64,000 nt of DNA from Plectosphaerella cucumerina (GCA_020746995.1 JAGPXD010000006.1:496001-560000), one strand, 5' to 3'; positions 44,589 through 57,507 are shown, numbered from the stretch's first letter. Translations and numbers: made by a program. Notes: generated by a model from the sequence alone, not told the origin.

Positions 44589-46687
44589 TCACAGGAAGAC
44601 CTCAAGGTTGAGCTCGAGCGTGCTCACAGGGTACCTGGTTCATATGTCAGTAAGGGGGATTTCACTCTGGTCCGGAAGGCGGGCACTCACTTCAGCTCGA
44701 AGCTGTTGAGGACCTCGGGGTGCAGGATGCCGAACTCGCCGATGCGCTGCTCCTTGCCGCCGATGCGGAGCCAGACGCCGGCGGCGTGGCCGGCGAAGAA
44801 GGTGGCCTCGTCAATCTCGTCGATCCAGTAGCCGTCCTGCTTGGAGGCGCCGTCGACGGCCTTGAGGGTGACGTCCTGCTTGCTGGCGAGGCCTTCGTCG
44901 TGGGTGATGAAGGCGGTGCGGAGCATGAGGAGGACGCGGTCGAGGAGGCCGTGGACCATCTCGAAGCCGGAGGTCTTGCCGTACCAGGCGGCGGCGAAGT
45001 GGCGCTCGTTGCGGGCCCTGCGCTCCTTGGTGTCGTCCTTGAAGACGACGTCGGCGACCTCGAAGATCTTGAGGGGCACGGCGTGCTTCTTGTTCTCGCG
45101 GACGGTCTTGAGGAGGCCGGGGAGGAGGGAGGTGCGGACGACCTGGTACTCGGCCGTCTTGGGGTTGGCGAGGCGGACGGCGGTGGTGCCGTCGTCCTTG
45201 CGGCGGAGCCAGGCGAAGTTCTCGTCGTGGCTGCAGAGGATGAGGGGCATGACCTCGCTCCAGCCGGCCATGGCGGCCTCGACGCGGACGATGTCGCTGA
45301 GCTTGTTGATCATGAGGGGGGCGCCGATGGTGGCGCTCTTGTTGGGCGAGGAGCGGGGGAGATTGTTGTAGCCGTGGCAGATGGCGAGGTCCTCCATAAC
45401 GTCGCACTGGTGCAGCACGTCGGCGCGGGTGACGGGGATGGTGACCTCGAGGATGTTGGCGTCGGTGGCCGAGGGCTTGGTGATGTAGGCCATCTTGGCC
45501 AGGAGCTTGCAGAGGGTCTCGGGGGTCTCGTTGAGGCCGGTGCAGGCGTTGAGGTAGTCGATCTCGACGTCGATGGTCCTGGGGGCCAGGTGGGGGGTGG
45601 TCCTGGACTTGCCGTTGTGCTCGGAGACGATCTTGACGGGCTCGACGGTGAAGGGCTCGTCGCAGTACTGGGAGAACATGGTGACCATCATGTCGCAGAC
45701 AATGTCCAGCTTGGTGTCGTCGGTGGCGGTGATCTCGATGAAGACGTTTCTCGTGTTGACGGAGATCTTGGAGTGGTCGCCGTTGATGATGGGCGGCAGC
45801 GAGCAGACGACCCTGTTCTTGTCGTAGATGACGGGGTAGACGGGGGCGTCGCGGATGATGTGCAGGTACTTGCCGAGGTGCTTGTCGGCCTCGTAGAACT
45901 GCATGAGCTCCTCGCCGTTCATCTCCTTGGTCTGGTTGAGGGGGATGAACTTGACGTCCTTGGGAGGGTGCGCCTCGTAGGTGAAGGGGCCCTGTATCGT
46001 GTCGAGGTCGTGGGTGCCGATGGACACGAGCGTCCGTTGCCGGGCGAGGTTCATGTGCAGCTTGTCCTGAAGGGCGATGAAGGACTCGTAGCGGTCGGGG
46101 GTGAACTTGACGCCTCTCAGGACGGCGCCGGCGACGAGGGGCCGCACCTGCGAGGTGGACTCGTGGACGGTGATGGTCTGGGCGTCGGCATCCTTGGGGG
46201 TGACGAGCCGGTAGTTCGGAGAGGGGACCTTCTCCCTGAAGATGTTGAGCATCAGGGCGATGCCCTCGAAGCAGAGCATGTCATATCTGTTGGCGGGGAT
46301 CTCGATCTTGAGCTCGGGGGGCGCCTGGACGCCATTGACGATGGGCCGCTCATCGTTCTCGGTGTCTTCGTCGAGCTCGATGCCGAACTCGAAGCAGAGG
46401 TCCTCGAACTCCTCGGTCGTGAAGCTGTCATGGAAGAAGCCGGGTCAGCCGGGATGCTCACGGCAGAAGGGGGGCAGGTTGAGGGAGCTCTGATGCTGCC
46501 GGAGGGGAGGGCGGTGATGCATTGCGGTGTGGTGGTGTGGTGTGGTGACGGATGGTGGGGTTTGGAGGGGCAACTTGTCTCGACGACCGGCGGCCGAGCT
46601 TCGCTTCCATTCCTGGGGGGTCGGCGCAACTCACTTTTGACCGAGGGCCTTGTAGAGGTCGTACTTGTTGACGGCGATGGTAGGCAT
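44589..46687 (-). CDS. FRS1: Cytosolic phenylalanyl-tRNA synthetase beta subunit
   Basis: Beta chain of the cytosolic alpha2beta2 Phe-tRNA synthetase, which charges tRNA-Phe and edits Tyr. Exons 46635-46687, 44691-46424, 44589-44634; 610 residues (yeast Frs1 595). Start MPTIAVNKYDLYKALGQ; the second exon opens NFTTEEFEDLCFEFGIELD. Conserved segments include PANRYDMLCFEGIALMLNIF (B1), RPLVAGAVLRGVKFTPDRYE, a B3/4 editing region (INGDHSKISVNTRNVFIEIT), B5 (VEIDYLNACTGLNETPETLC) and the catalytic-like module ending IGEFGILHPEVLNSFELK. The last 15 codons (YPVSTLELNLEVFL) are in a tiny third exon. Convergent with YMR1, divergent from RPS3, another translation gene, over 0.84 kb. Secure. Confidence 0.95.
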
Positions 46688-47528
46688 GGTGGCTTTGGGG
46701 TATCAAGAGAGCATGCAATTGGGGTGATCCGCCTGCGCCAGAACGCCGTTTCGTTGCCGTGCTTTGAGTCACAGGAAATTTTGGGGGTCGCGGGACGACT
46801 CGAGCACCTGGCCACCATCCGAAATCCGGGGCCGCCAGGGGGCGCTGCCGCTTTAGGGAGAGGGGGTGATGAGGGGGTAGGGGGTTAAGGCGGCGATGTT
46901 AGAGGTGGGTGGCCCAGGTGTGGCTGGTGAGCATCAGCCACAGATATGTTTCAATTGTAAGATCGGAGGCCATCAACCGGAGTTTACGACTTGGCATTCC
47001 TGGAGCAATGGACGTGATGGCCACTTCTCCAGCAGCAACTGAGCTGCCTAGACAATCGTTCCTGGCCCAGTGTTTGTTGTGTACTAAATCAGAGTACCAG
47101 TCCATCCCCCGTCGTGGAGATGCGACGATAGACTTGCGATTGCTGCAGTCAGATGAAGACTTTCGCAAGTGCGAATGGCCAATTCACTAGATCTCAACGC
47201 CTTCCTCTCTTGAACCATACCAAAGCTCTTCAAGCAAAACAGACAACGAAAGGAGCGATTGCATTTGATACCATCAGGTGTTGCTATCATCAACATTGAC
47301 ACCCTAAAACCACCCCACCCGTGGTCATGTGCACGGGCCACCTCCCGCAGGGCTCTTGAATTTTCGCCCACACAATAATCTTTTTTTGTGAGCCGAGCCT
47401 GCCATTGGGGACCCGGAACAACCTCACCTCACCACCACGGACGGCAATCTTCGACCGCACGACTCTTCAACCCACCCCCGACCCCTAACCTCCGACTTTC
47501 CCCCCAGAATCCGGACATTGAAGACAAG
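46688..47528. other. Divergent promoter between FRS1 and RPS3
   Basis: 0.84 kb shared upstream region of two translation genes, which could allow joint regulation. No element distinct enough to name. Confidence 0.55.
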
Positions 47529-48560
47529 ATGGCTGCCGTCGGAGCTCCCATGTAAGCTCTTTGCCCCTCCCCTGCTTCCCCCGCGCTGCTGGTCGCCCCT
47601 CGATCTCGAAATCCTCCCCGATGGAGCGACAAAACCACCCCGCCAACCTCGATTTGCGATACTTTGGTCGACGGTCTGGGAAATAAGAAGTGCGACGGCG
47701 AAGGGCGCATGGCAACACGGGAAGATCGCGAATGAGAGGGACTGCAGCAGCGACCGGGCGAACACCAAACAAACGAAGGCATGGCTAACCTGTCTCCGTC
47801 CCGCAGTTCCAAGCGCAGAAAGTTCGTCGCTGATGGCGTCTTCTACGCCGAGCTGAACGAGTTCTTCCAGCGCGAGCTGGCCGAGGAGGGCTACTCGGGC
47901 GTCGAAGTCCGCGTCACCCCCACCGTCACCGACATCATCGTCCGCGCCACCCACACCCAGGAGGTCCTTGGCGAGCAGGGCCGCCGCATCCGCGAGCTCA
48001 CCTCGCTCATCCAGAAGCGCTTCAAGTTCCCCGAGAACTCCGTCTCCCTGTACGCCGCCAAGGTCCAGAACCGCGGCCTGTCCGCCGTCGCCCAGTGCGA
48101 GTCGCTGCGCTACAAGCTCCTCAACGGCCTCGCCGTCCGCCGCGCCTGCTACGGTGTCCTGCGCTTCATCATGGAGTCGGGCGCCAAGGGTTGCGAGGTT
48201 GTCGTCTCCGGCAAGCTCCGCGCCGCCCGCGCCAAGTCCATGAAGTTCACCGACGGCTTCATGATCCACTCTGGCCAGCCCGCCAAGGACTTCATCGACT
48301 CGGCCACCCGCCACGTCCTGCTGCGCCAGGGTGTCCTGGGAATCAAGGTCAAGATCATGCGCGGCTCCGACCCCGAGGGCAAGAACGGCCCCCAGAAGAG
48401 CCTGCCCGACGCCGTCACCATCCTGGAGCCCAAGGAGGAGCAGAGCGTCGTCCAGCCTATGAGCCAGGACTACGGTGCTAAGGCCGCCCAGGCCCAGGCT
48501 GCCGCCGAGGCGGCGAAGGCGGAGCAGGAGGGCGCCGAGGAGACCCCCGCTGAGGCTTGA
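47529..48560 (+). CDS. RPS3: 40S ribosomal protein uS3 (S3)
   Basis: Small-subunit protein at the mRNA entry channel. Exons 47529-47551 and 47807-48560; 258 residues. The first exon is 23 bases (MAAVGAP and two bases of the next codon), followed by a 255-base intron, the usual pattern for highly expressed fungal ribosomal-protein genes. The N-terminal region [20 protein letters not shown] leads to a KH domain with [20 protein letters not shown]. The C-terminal domain contains [20 protein letters not shown] and [17 protein letters not shown]. The tail is Ala/Glu-rich, as in eukaryotic S3. The intron holds no clear box C/D or H/ACA snoRNA. Very secure. Confidence 0.98.
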
Positions 48561-49680
48561 ACGACGTCCTTTCCACCACCCGACACAAACTGAAATGTGG
48601 CGAGAGAGGGGGAATGGGAAAGATTCGGGGTGCGGGACCAGGGAATGGACTGCGCTTGCCCACATCTCGACGCGGCCGACGAGGCATGGTTTTCGGGACA
48701 CAAGGGGTAGAGCACAAAAAGTAACGGTTCCGACGCCCGGTATCTAGGCACGGATGGCGAGGGAGGGGCTGGTTCACTACCAACAAAGGCGTCTTGATCA
48801 TTTGCATCACTCTGCGGCGAGGGATTCCGGAAGCTCCGGGTTGCCCCTGGCTTGTCATGATACACAAACCATTAAACGAGCAACGGAGACAATCGAAACC
48901 AAACCACAAGCACCTGGCTTCTACGTGATGTATACTGTCATCTGACTCCTCAACTCATGATGTCACTCGCTCGAAGCCGCGAAATACATCGAATGTAAAT
49001 CATCTTGCAAACATGGTATCGAGGTCTATTGTCGCACCGCCCACGGACGCGGCCGTACGCGGCGCCAGAGGGGCACAGCCGCTCTCAGATAAATGCCAAC
49101 ACAGACACCCACCCAGCATCCTCTCCTTCCTCGACTCCCGGGGTGATGTTACACAGACGTACCACTGCTGGCTCTTTGACCAATGCGGCATGAGATGATG
49201 AGGGGGCAAGCCAGGTAAAAAGCAGATCGAAAAAATTCAGAGAGCCATCGTCGTTCGGGGGGGAGATGAAAAAAAGCAAAAAAGACCAACGCCGGTAACC
49301 CCCTCCATGATTTTGCGCCGGAGGAGACGGGGGGAAAGCAAAGGCACTCTCAAGAGCCCTGCGTCATCTCCCATCTCCTCATACAGACCCCCTCCCTCGG
49401 TGCGATCCGCCCTAGGGTCTGACGTATTCCCGCTCGTTCTCGGCGTGTGTCTCGTGAGCCGTCGGTTCGTGGGCCCTCTTTCCCCCGTGTGGCCGCTGTC
49501 GTGAAACCGCCCACCCGAAAATGTACAATTATGCAGCTCGTCTCCAGAAGTGGACTCGGTAGACATGTGTGTCTGTGCCAGACAGGCCTTTTGCGTGACA
49601 GGCCAGCAGCGAGCGTCGTGTCCATTGGATCGAAGACGGAATTTGGTAGTTGAAATGACTAGGATCGTCTATGCAATTCG
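48561..49680. other. Convergent 3' interval RPS3/NIPA transporter
   Basis: 1.1 kb between converging genes, presumably two long 3' UTRs. No gene or repeat I can support. Confidence 0.55.
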
Positions 49681-51300
49681 TCACCTGTCGCGCGAGCGGC
49701 TTGCTTGCATCTCGATGTGCTCTTCGTGGGCCTTGCCGTTGGGACCGCCATTCGTCCGCCTCAGATCGCTGTCCGAGTCGCTCTCCTCGGCCAGATCCGT
49801 GAGACCAAACTCGGCCCCGGCCTCCTCGTCGTACGCCCTCATGAGGCCTGTCGTGTCCCCGTGGTGGCTGCCGAGGCTGTGGCGGGGGTCTGTGCTCCGC
49901 CTCGCCTGCAGGCTGAGGCGGGTCTGCACGCTCGATATCATGTCGGTGCCGGTCGCATCGGGACCGCCGCGGCCAGAGACCATCCTTTGGCCGTGGGGGT
50001 CGGATCTCGACAGATTCAGCAGGTAGACGCCGGAGAACGTAACGAGGAACCCGGACAGCAGGGAGAGGGTGTTGACCACGTCGGTTGTGTTGAAGCCTTC
50101 GAACAGGATGAAGGACGCGCACAGGGTCGCCGTCGTGAAGGTCACGTAGTAGAGGGGGTTGACGCTGCAAATGAAGTGGTCAGTACTGCGCTACAGAAAA
50201 GGCAAGGGGCCGAACGACGCACATGTTGGTGGGGAAGTGGGCGAGTGCCTTGTTGAAGTAGTTCATCTGCGTCAGGATGCAGACCGAGGTCAGGATCATG
50301 AAGACGTAGGTCGACGGGTGCGAGAACTGGTTGTTGCCGGCGAATGTGAGTTTGAGGGCGATGCCGAATGCCTTGACGGACATGACGGAGACGGAGCCGA
50401 CGGTGGAGCAGATGGACAGGTAGATGAGCGGGCTCTTCCTGCCGTGCACCGGGGCGACCTTGTAGATCATGACGACTGCGAAGACAGTAACGAGGAGAAC
50501 GTAGAGGAGGAAACCTGCGGGCGCACATCATGTCAGCTATCCCGGATTCTATTCTGTCGGCATAATGCGCGTGGACTAACCTGGCTGGATCGCGTAGTGC
50601 AGGATCTGGTCGACGGTCTGGATGTCCTCATCAGGCGGCGCATGGAGCACGATGATGACAGCTCCCAGAAGGCAAATGGCACTGCCCAGCCTGCCCAGAG
50701 TGCCTAGTTGTTCGTTGAGGAAGTACGAGCCCAGGACGGCGCCGAGCAGGACCGACATGGCGCCCAATGGCGTGACGAGAATAGCGGGCGCGAAAGCGTA
50801 GGCCGCGAAGTTGAAGATCTCTCCAATTACCACTGCAGCAGGGTCAGCATGTAACCCAGGAGTGATGGTCGCAGAGCGGGCTCGTACGCGTGATGATGCC
50901 GGCCCACCAGATGGGGCTCTTGAGGTATACGAAGCCATCGCCTTCAAAGCCGTGTCGCTCTTCTGCGTGCATCAAGCCCTACGTCTGGCGTTAGCTACTG
51001 AACGTCGAGACAAGACCTGTCTTGCTGAGAGTCGTTTGGGATTGCTATCGCTGGGCAATGTACCTTTTTCGTGATGACGAAACTGACACCTGGGAGGGGA
51101 GCGCGTTAGCTGGTGATGGCCTCTAGAAGCCGACAGACGGCGCGCATCGAGAACGGAGACAGGAACATACCAATGGCCGCACTAGACGACATGGCCAGTA
51201 ACAGGCCGATATATCTAGAGGAGGCGACACGTCAGCGCGACGTGACAGAAAGGTAGGGCGCTGTTGCCTTTGTGGCCGCAACGTACTTCTCCTCCAACAT
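49681..51300 (-). CDS. NIPA-type magnesium transporter
   Basis: Multi-pass membrane protein of the NIPA (DUF803) Mg2+ transporter family in the drug/metabolite transporter superfamily. Exons: 51287-51300, 51171-51214, 51064-51089, 50888-50978, 50581-50832, 50223-50514, 49681-50164; 400 residues. The first three exons are very short (14, 44 and 26 bases), so a naive open-frame search misses the start MLEEKYIGLLLAMSSSAAIG. Family landmarks: VSFVITKKGLMHAEER, SPIWWAGIITLVIGEIFNFA, AYAFAPAILVTPLGAMSVLL, FGIALKLTFAGNNQFSHPST and ALAHFPTNIVNPLYYVTFTT. About nine hydrophobic segments are followed by a roughly 110-residue hydrophilic tail with an acidic Ser/Asp cluster (EESDSDSDLRR). Substrate is by family only. 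All phases close. Confidence 0.92.
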
Positions 51301-54300
51301 GGTGACAGGTTCCCGATGTCGAGCGCCGGGGTGTTCTTGTCCGTGCTAGCTAACTAGCAGCCGCCGAGGGTGCGAATTCGACTGTTGCTGGGGAGTTTGG
51401 AGGTTGGCGAGGCTCGCGCCGGGCGAGGAGTTCTTTCGGTCTGTTCTTCTGGGAAAGGGTTGACGGATTTGGACGGCACCAGGGGGCGCCAGTTCAGCCT
51501 CGGGGGTTGGGACGAGCTGAACTGGGCGGTGCTCTATGCGCAAGACGACAGCTGGCTTTGGCTGGGGGATGGATTATCTTTGGGTCGGGGGTTCGGTCGT
51601 CGATGCGTCGGGTATTGGGTTGTCGCGCGCGGGAGGGTGCGTGCCGAAGAAAGGGCGGGACCTGGAGGGGGGTTTTGTTTCTTCGAGTCCTGGCTGGCTG
51701 GGGATGGCTTCGGTTTATCGAGGGAAGATCTGGCGAGGATCCAATGTGTTTCGTGGTTTTTTGAGGGGACGAGCCACGCACGGGACGGACCACCTCTCAG
51801 TAGAAAGGGCGCTGCGGTAGCGTGATCTGGCCTGGCCTGGCTTGAGGTGGGCTGCAGTGCCTCCCCGGAGGGCGCTGGCCGCCCGCTGCAGTGTGGCCGT
51901 CCAGTGGGGTCCACACCACGACTTCCCGTCACTCGCTGCCCACTTGCCCGGGCGGGTCTTGAGAGGTGGGTGGGTGGCTTAGGCTTGTCCAGTTTCAGGC
52001 CCGACCCCTGGCTTGCGCACACTGAACTCCCGCCCGTTGTTCGTTCACGTCCTGCAGTGTGTCGGCACCTCGAGTCTCTCCAATCTCAATTGCATCTCCC
52101 GTGACCCCGTTTGTCCCTCCACGTCCTTCTGGGGTGACAGAGGTGTGCCTGAGCGCGTCCACTGAGAGACCTGCATCCCCATGGGCCGCGCCCAGGCGTT
52201 CCAAGCCTTTTCTCTCACTGCGCCTGCCGCACCAAGGTACCTGACCTGCCTGCCCTGCCCGGCTGTGGATGTGGTTAGTTTCGCTAGCACGAGGCAGGGA
52301 GAGGTGCGGTACAGGTACCTCTGACAGATGGAAACATCGACCACGTCCCACACTGGGATTGAGGTGTGGCCGCTCTAAGCCACATTACCACCTCATTGCG
52401 TCGCAGGATCAATGTCGAGTGAAGCCACATGGAACATGTCACATTCGCAGTTCTTATCAGACCTACAAGCTCCCATTGATGGCGTTTTGCTAACTCGGAA
52501 AGGCCCTACGCAAGCCGTGAAAAGTACTCATCATCTTGTCATTCGTAGCTATTGCTCTGTCATGTCCGAGCGACCCAGATTGCCGTGGCTTTGACGGTAA
52601 GCATCTAAAAAATGACAAAACACCATATGCATCCTGCATCAATGTTTGGGCAGGCACAGAAAAAAAAGAGTTTGGCGAGACCGGGGATTGAACCCCGGCG
52701 GCTCGGGTTAGTATCCTGGTAAAGACCAGCATTTTCGCCGTGTACGGTGCTCCAAGGCGTTGTACTTCATGTGCCAACGCCCAACTCTGCCTGGAACGCA
52801 GAAAAAATGGTTCAAGTACCTAGGTAGGTAGGCAAACATCAGATGTGAAGGCACATGGCCATCCAATGCACTGTGCATACTTACTCAAGGCAGCGGCCTC
52901 GAAAATGCTCAAGGCGTTTGCATCTCGGCAAACTCAATGTGCACATCACCCGCTTGCAAAAGGGGTTGACTTGGTAGAGACATCTTCGGAAGAGAGACGC
53001 GTTCGGCGAGTCATTGCATCTATAACTCAGACACCCAACTTGACGACGGCGAGCTTCCGGCGATGTGCCTTGCACGGGGCCTACCGACAGACAAGTCCGG
53101 GCTGCCCAAGCCCACTGCAATCTGACTTGAAGTGACAGTTGCAGTTAACCAACCATCTTGGATTGGCTTCCCACCCACCAAAAGGTATACTAAGGATATG
53201 ACCTCTCCGGGCATGCGATGCGACAACACAACCATCATGAACCGCTATACCGTAGATCGACATTGTAACTCAAACAGAATAGAAAATGAATATTTTCTTC
53301 AACGACTGATGACAATAGCATTGTAAACAAGTCATCAAGTCAGTCAGATATTCGCCCGTCCGTTCATCGAGATCAACCTCGGCGCCCCCAAGAGCAGCGA
53401 CAAGACTAACCGCCATGCGATCGTGATCTCGACCTGTCGCAAACCGGACCAGGTACCATCCTCGCAGTTGACCCACCAGACGCGAATCTTGGGGTCCGTC
53501 CCATTTCATCACACCTCGGCCCTCCCCCCCTGAACGGCCTGGCGATCTCTGGTCCAGCGCAGGGGTGGACGGGCGCCGACATGCAGAAGGCCGTCCAGAA
53601 CCAGAACGAACCCCTGTATCACCATCTCTCAAGCCTGCTGCCTGCCCCTGGATTAGCCTGCACGCCGCCGCGATGACCAAACCCTACTTAACAACCCCTT
53701 GGTCCCGATGCCACCCTCTTCAGTTTTGTAGGTAATGAGATGAGATTGCTCTCCTTCGAAAAAAAAAGTCGTCAGCTCCCTCCTCCTTCTCCTTGGAGAA
53801 AACCACCTCTGCCGCTACCACCCTCCCACCCCCCGATGCAGGCGCAAGACGCGACGCGCGCTTCGTTTAGCCCAGCTGTGCCTGCTGCTATTCCTGTCCT
53901 GCCCTACTGGCAAATACGAGCCGGTACGTCGTCAGTCAGGGGGTGGAGTAGCTCAGCGGCATTCCTGAGTCGCGACACGTGACGTACCTCCCCCCGAACG
54001 CCCGAAGGAGTAACGGATGAGATGTTTCTGCCCAGCCATTCATGTCGTTCCTGCGACGGATGGGAATGGGAAGGGATAACACGGTCCTGAGACGCCTGGG
54101 CCTGTGACCGCACGAGGCATCTGTTTGTCATCGGCACCAGGTCAGGGTCCACCCGGACTCTTATTTTTACGCAACGACTTCGTAGAATTAGGTCAGATAC
54201 AATAAGCTGCCTGTCAGGGTCTCTCCCTCTGATGCTGCTCATTTCCTCCCCCCCGTCTCGAAGAACCTCCAGCTCGAGTCTGCCACATGCCCGCCGACTA

Positions 54301-54968
54301 CCTGTTCCGAAATCTCCACGAGTCCAAGCCTCGGGGTCGGTCGATAAAATCTGGCTGACTGTAACCGCCTGTGCTGGCGTCTCCTGGGGTCGAGCTGCTC
54401 GGGAAAAAACACCCTCCTGCGGCAAGCCTGCCGCACTCAAACGCCAAAGAAGAAAAAGGAACCAAGCGGGTTTTGTCCGTGGCAGTGACACGGCAACTTA
54501 TAGCAGGCCCGGAGCAACCATTGAAGACGGTTGCCCAAGGGCCGTCCACTTTCCTCCATTCCAACTCCGCGTTGCTTCGTAACTGGCCCTATCGTACACC
54601 CAATGAATACGGGCTGCAAGACGCCGCCTTCGGGTATCAAAGGTAAAGAATCACGCGAATCAAGTCGAGGAAACTGCGTTTTGGGGAAAGGGGGTTGTGT
54701 GGCCAGATGGCCAGGGTCGGTTTCGTACCGACTTTTGCTGCGTGGTTAGTACATCATACACATTCAGAAGCCCTACCTTGGGAGCCCCCATGTCGTTGTT
54801 CTTTCCTGGGCACTTTTTTGTTGCTAGTGTCGTTACGTCACCAGACAGACTGCTCCTCCAGAATGCCCACTGGGGAAGTTGCTGGCCGGTTGACAGCTCT
54901 CGACAGGCTGCCGATTCATGTTGTTCGGCGCAGGTGGGGATGGGGAGCAAGTTGTTAGTAGGGGTCAA
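51301..54968. other. Gene-poor interval between NIPA gene and DUF2420 gene
   Basis: 3.7 kb with one tRNA-like element (about 52676-52750). The remainder has no supportable gene; a 151-codon frame at 51370-51825 (+) is Gly/Trp-rich and unconvincing. The middle is AT-richer than the flanks. Base 53945 onward has a TAGCTCAG A-box-like string without a matching B box. Confidence 0.5.
52676..52750 (-). ncRNA. tRNA-like pol III element or tRNA relic
   Basis: On the minus strand a B-box/T-arm (GGTTCAATCCC within CCGGGG...CCCCGG) is followed by TCTCGCCA, and five bases later by eight T (a pol III terminator). Upstream, GGCGAAA pairs with TCTCGCC except for one A-C mismatch, giving an acceptor-like stem around only 66 bases. 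Between them is a perfect CTGGT/ACCAG hairpin, but no normal D arm and anticodon arm can be drawn. The layout suggests a degenerate or truncated tRNA gene or a SINE-type fragment that may still be transcribed. The anticodon cannot be assigned. Confidence 0.45.
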
Positions 54969-57507
54969 TTATGCTTCGGATCGATGGCGTTTGGGGTCTA
55001 CAACTCGCGTTAGTACGGTTGCGACGCAAAAGGGCATGCACGACAAACCTTGGCCATTCTCAGCATCCGCAGCGTCGTCCTCGTCAGACCTCGGTCGCTT
55101 CGCAGAAGTCGAAGCAACGTCCAGGACATCATCGCCTTCGTCTTGGCCGGCATAGTCGCGCCAATCGATCTCGTCAAGCTCTCCATCTTGCACCGTTGCA
55201 GGGGCAACATCGTGCTCAAGGTCTCGGCTAATATCGGCGTTGAAGTCAATGTCTGTGCCGAAGTCGTTGGGCTCATCGCCATTGTCGCCTTCGAGCGTGG
55301 CTGTTCCGCTGGTCTCTGAGAGTTGGTTATCGGGGGCCGGTTCGCCAAGGCCAAAGATGTCGTTGCTGTCGGGGTCGAGTTCTTCGTCGGGCGCATGTGC
55401 CGCATCGGTTGCGGCTGCGGCTTCGTTCGCAGCTTCAAGTTTTCCGTCAGCAGTGGTCGAGAAGGAGAAGGACATGCTCGTGTCAGAGATGTGGTGCGCG
55501 TGACGAGAGAGTGCGCTGATGCGAGGCGTCGAGGCGCCAGAGCCGTCGGCTTCATATGCAGCACGTATACGGGCAGCCTCTGAGAGGCCGAACCGGTGCA
55601 GCCTGAAACTCGACTCCTCCTGGCAGGCCACGTCGCCAGTATCATCAAGACACTGCTCGCAGAAGCAGATGTCGGGGGCGTAACAGGAGCGTTCAAGAAA
55701 ATGGGCGGAATTACCGTCGTTCTGAGGGGCATCGAGCTGTTCATCATGAGTCACCTCGACCTCGTCTCCCACAGATGCCTCCACGATGTCGTCGTTTGTC
55801 TGGATACCTTGCTCCTCGTTGAGCGTGTCCTCAATGGACGTTTCAGGGCCTTCGGACAGGCCTGGCAGGCTTGCAGAGCTCTCTGTTGCGAGGTTTGCTC
55901 CTCCATCGAGCACATCCTCGCCAGTCTGTTCGTCGTCGTGTGCGTCTTCGTCCTCTGCCGCTTCCATCTCGTCGTACGGCTGCTCACCGTCATCGGGCAC
56001 CATCTCGGTCTGCTCGGCGAACGAGTCTAGGGCAGCCGCTGCTTCGCCTTCGGATACCGCTTCACCGGCGAAATACTCGCCAGTCTCCATCTCATCCATC
56101 TGATCATCAGCGCCATCTTCGTGGCCTTCGCTGTGATCCGCTTCCTTCTCCGCGATACCTTGGTCCATCGAAAAGTAGATGCTGACCTCGTCAATGTTCT
56201 TGCCTTGGTAGGCGTCTTCGATCAACGATTGCCAACGGGTGCTGCACTTGGGGCGAGTAATCAGGTAGGCGTACAGGGGCCTTGAGGCCTCGGGGTCCTT
56301 GTTCCTGACCAGGTCGTTGAAGACCTGCATGATACTGCCCAGGGTTATGTCACGGAAATGATCAGGATCGGTCGACTGCTACAGGTTAGCCTTTGGTCAA
56401 AGACTGGGAAAGGGCAATAGTGCTTACCTCGGCAAATTCGAGCCCCATTTCGTTAATCTGAAGTACGAGTTCGTCGGTGTCGGCCAGGTCGCTTGAAAGC
56501 TCTCGCCGGAAGCTCGCGAGCAGCTGCTCCATCGCGCACTGCAGGAGGCTAGCGTCCTCGAAGAAGCACTGCTTGCCATCGCTGCCGGGCGAGTCGTAGA
56601 AGAGGGGGTAGTCCACCCCGTGCCAGGTCACGATCACTTCGGGCAGTTCCGCTTCGTTGTCGGCCTCCCCATCAACCGGGGTATCCAGAGACACGGCTGA
56701 CGAGTCGGCCTGCAGGATCTCATCAAGAGCCTGATCCTGAAGCGAACGGTGGTACTCGTCAATGGCTCCGATTTTGTCAGTTTCGTTGTTGCTGGGCCAT
56801 GACTTCTCTGGATCCGCGGCCGTGGTGTCGTCAGGAAGGACAGCCTCTTCTCCATGAATCTGCGGTTCTTCGATGGCTGCGCTCGGGGAGCCAGCTGCCT
56901 CATCGTCCTCATAATCAATCTCTTGGAAGAAATCGTCATTCGCTCCATTCTCTGCGAGGTTCTCTCCCGCGGCCTGAGTCGGACCGCCTTCGGTTCCGGG
57001 GATGTCTCCCAGGCTGACGTCGTATCCATCAGTCTCTTTGGCCTCGTTGCCATCCTCGAGGTTCGTGCCTTCAGCATCAACTGTGCTACCTTGTTCAAGG
57101 CCAGCAGCAGGCTCACCATCGAGGGTGTGAGCATTCTCTGCGGTGGATGCGTCGATGGCTGTGTGCTCATCTGCGTCTGCCTCCATTTCCCACTCCTCAA
57201 AGTCATTGGTGGCTTCCTGAACTCCGCCCTCGGCCGATGCCTGAGCTTCATCGTCATATTGGTAGTCCTCTGGGAACTCGTCGCTTACATCGCTTCCGAT
57301 ATTGACTTGCTGGTGTACGCCGAGCGAAACGGCGGGATCTTGCTTCTGGTCGAGGATCTGAGCCTGGGCATCAAGGCCAGGCTGCTGGGTTGCTGTCGCA
57401 CTGCCCGTTTCGGCATCGTGATCAGTGTACGAGATGTCGCCAAAGTCGGTATCGGCCGAAAGATCCAGAGCCAAGTCGACCTCTGTAGGCTGAAGTGCGG
57501 TCGCCAT
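54969..57507 (-). CDS. Acidic DUF2420-family protein, function unknown
   Basis: Exons 56428-57507, 55049-56375, 54969-54997; about 811 residues. Start MATALQPTEVDLALDLSADT. Most of the protein is Asp/Glu/Ala-rich and disordered. The ordered part straddles the first intron: EVIVTWHGVDYPLFYDSPGS, CFFEDASLLQCAMEQLLASF and ELVLQINEMGLEFAE, then DPDHFRDITLGSIMQVFNDL and SRPLYAYLITRPKCSTRWQS. This fits DUF2420, a fungal family of unknown role. The C-terminus has a basic KRPRSDEDD and ends DPKRHRSEA, so nuclear location is possible. The acceptor of exon 2 is a TAG/CAG pair three bases apart (56375 or 56378). The last intron is 51 bases without an in-frame stop. Family call moderate, gene call firm. 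Confidence 0.85.

Noticed and set aside
44720..46888. A 722-codon frame antisense to FRS1
   Set aside because: It is the mirror of a GC3-biased gene: the predicted product is Val/Asp/Gly/Leu-rich without motifs, while the other strand is a clear Phe-tRNA synthetase.
47552..47806. Possible snoRNA in the RPS3 intron
   Set aside because: No convincing C/D or H/ACA boxes found on reading the 255 bases.
53943..53985. A-box-like TAGCTCAG string suggesting a tRNA on the + strand
   Set aside because: No B box, acceptor pairing or terminator follows.
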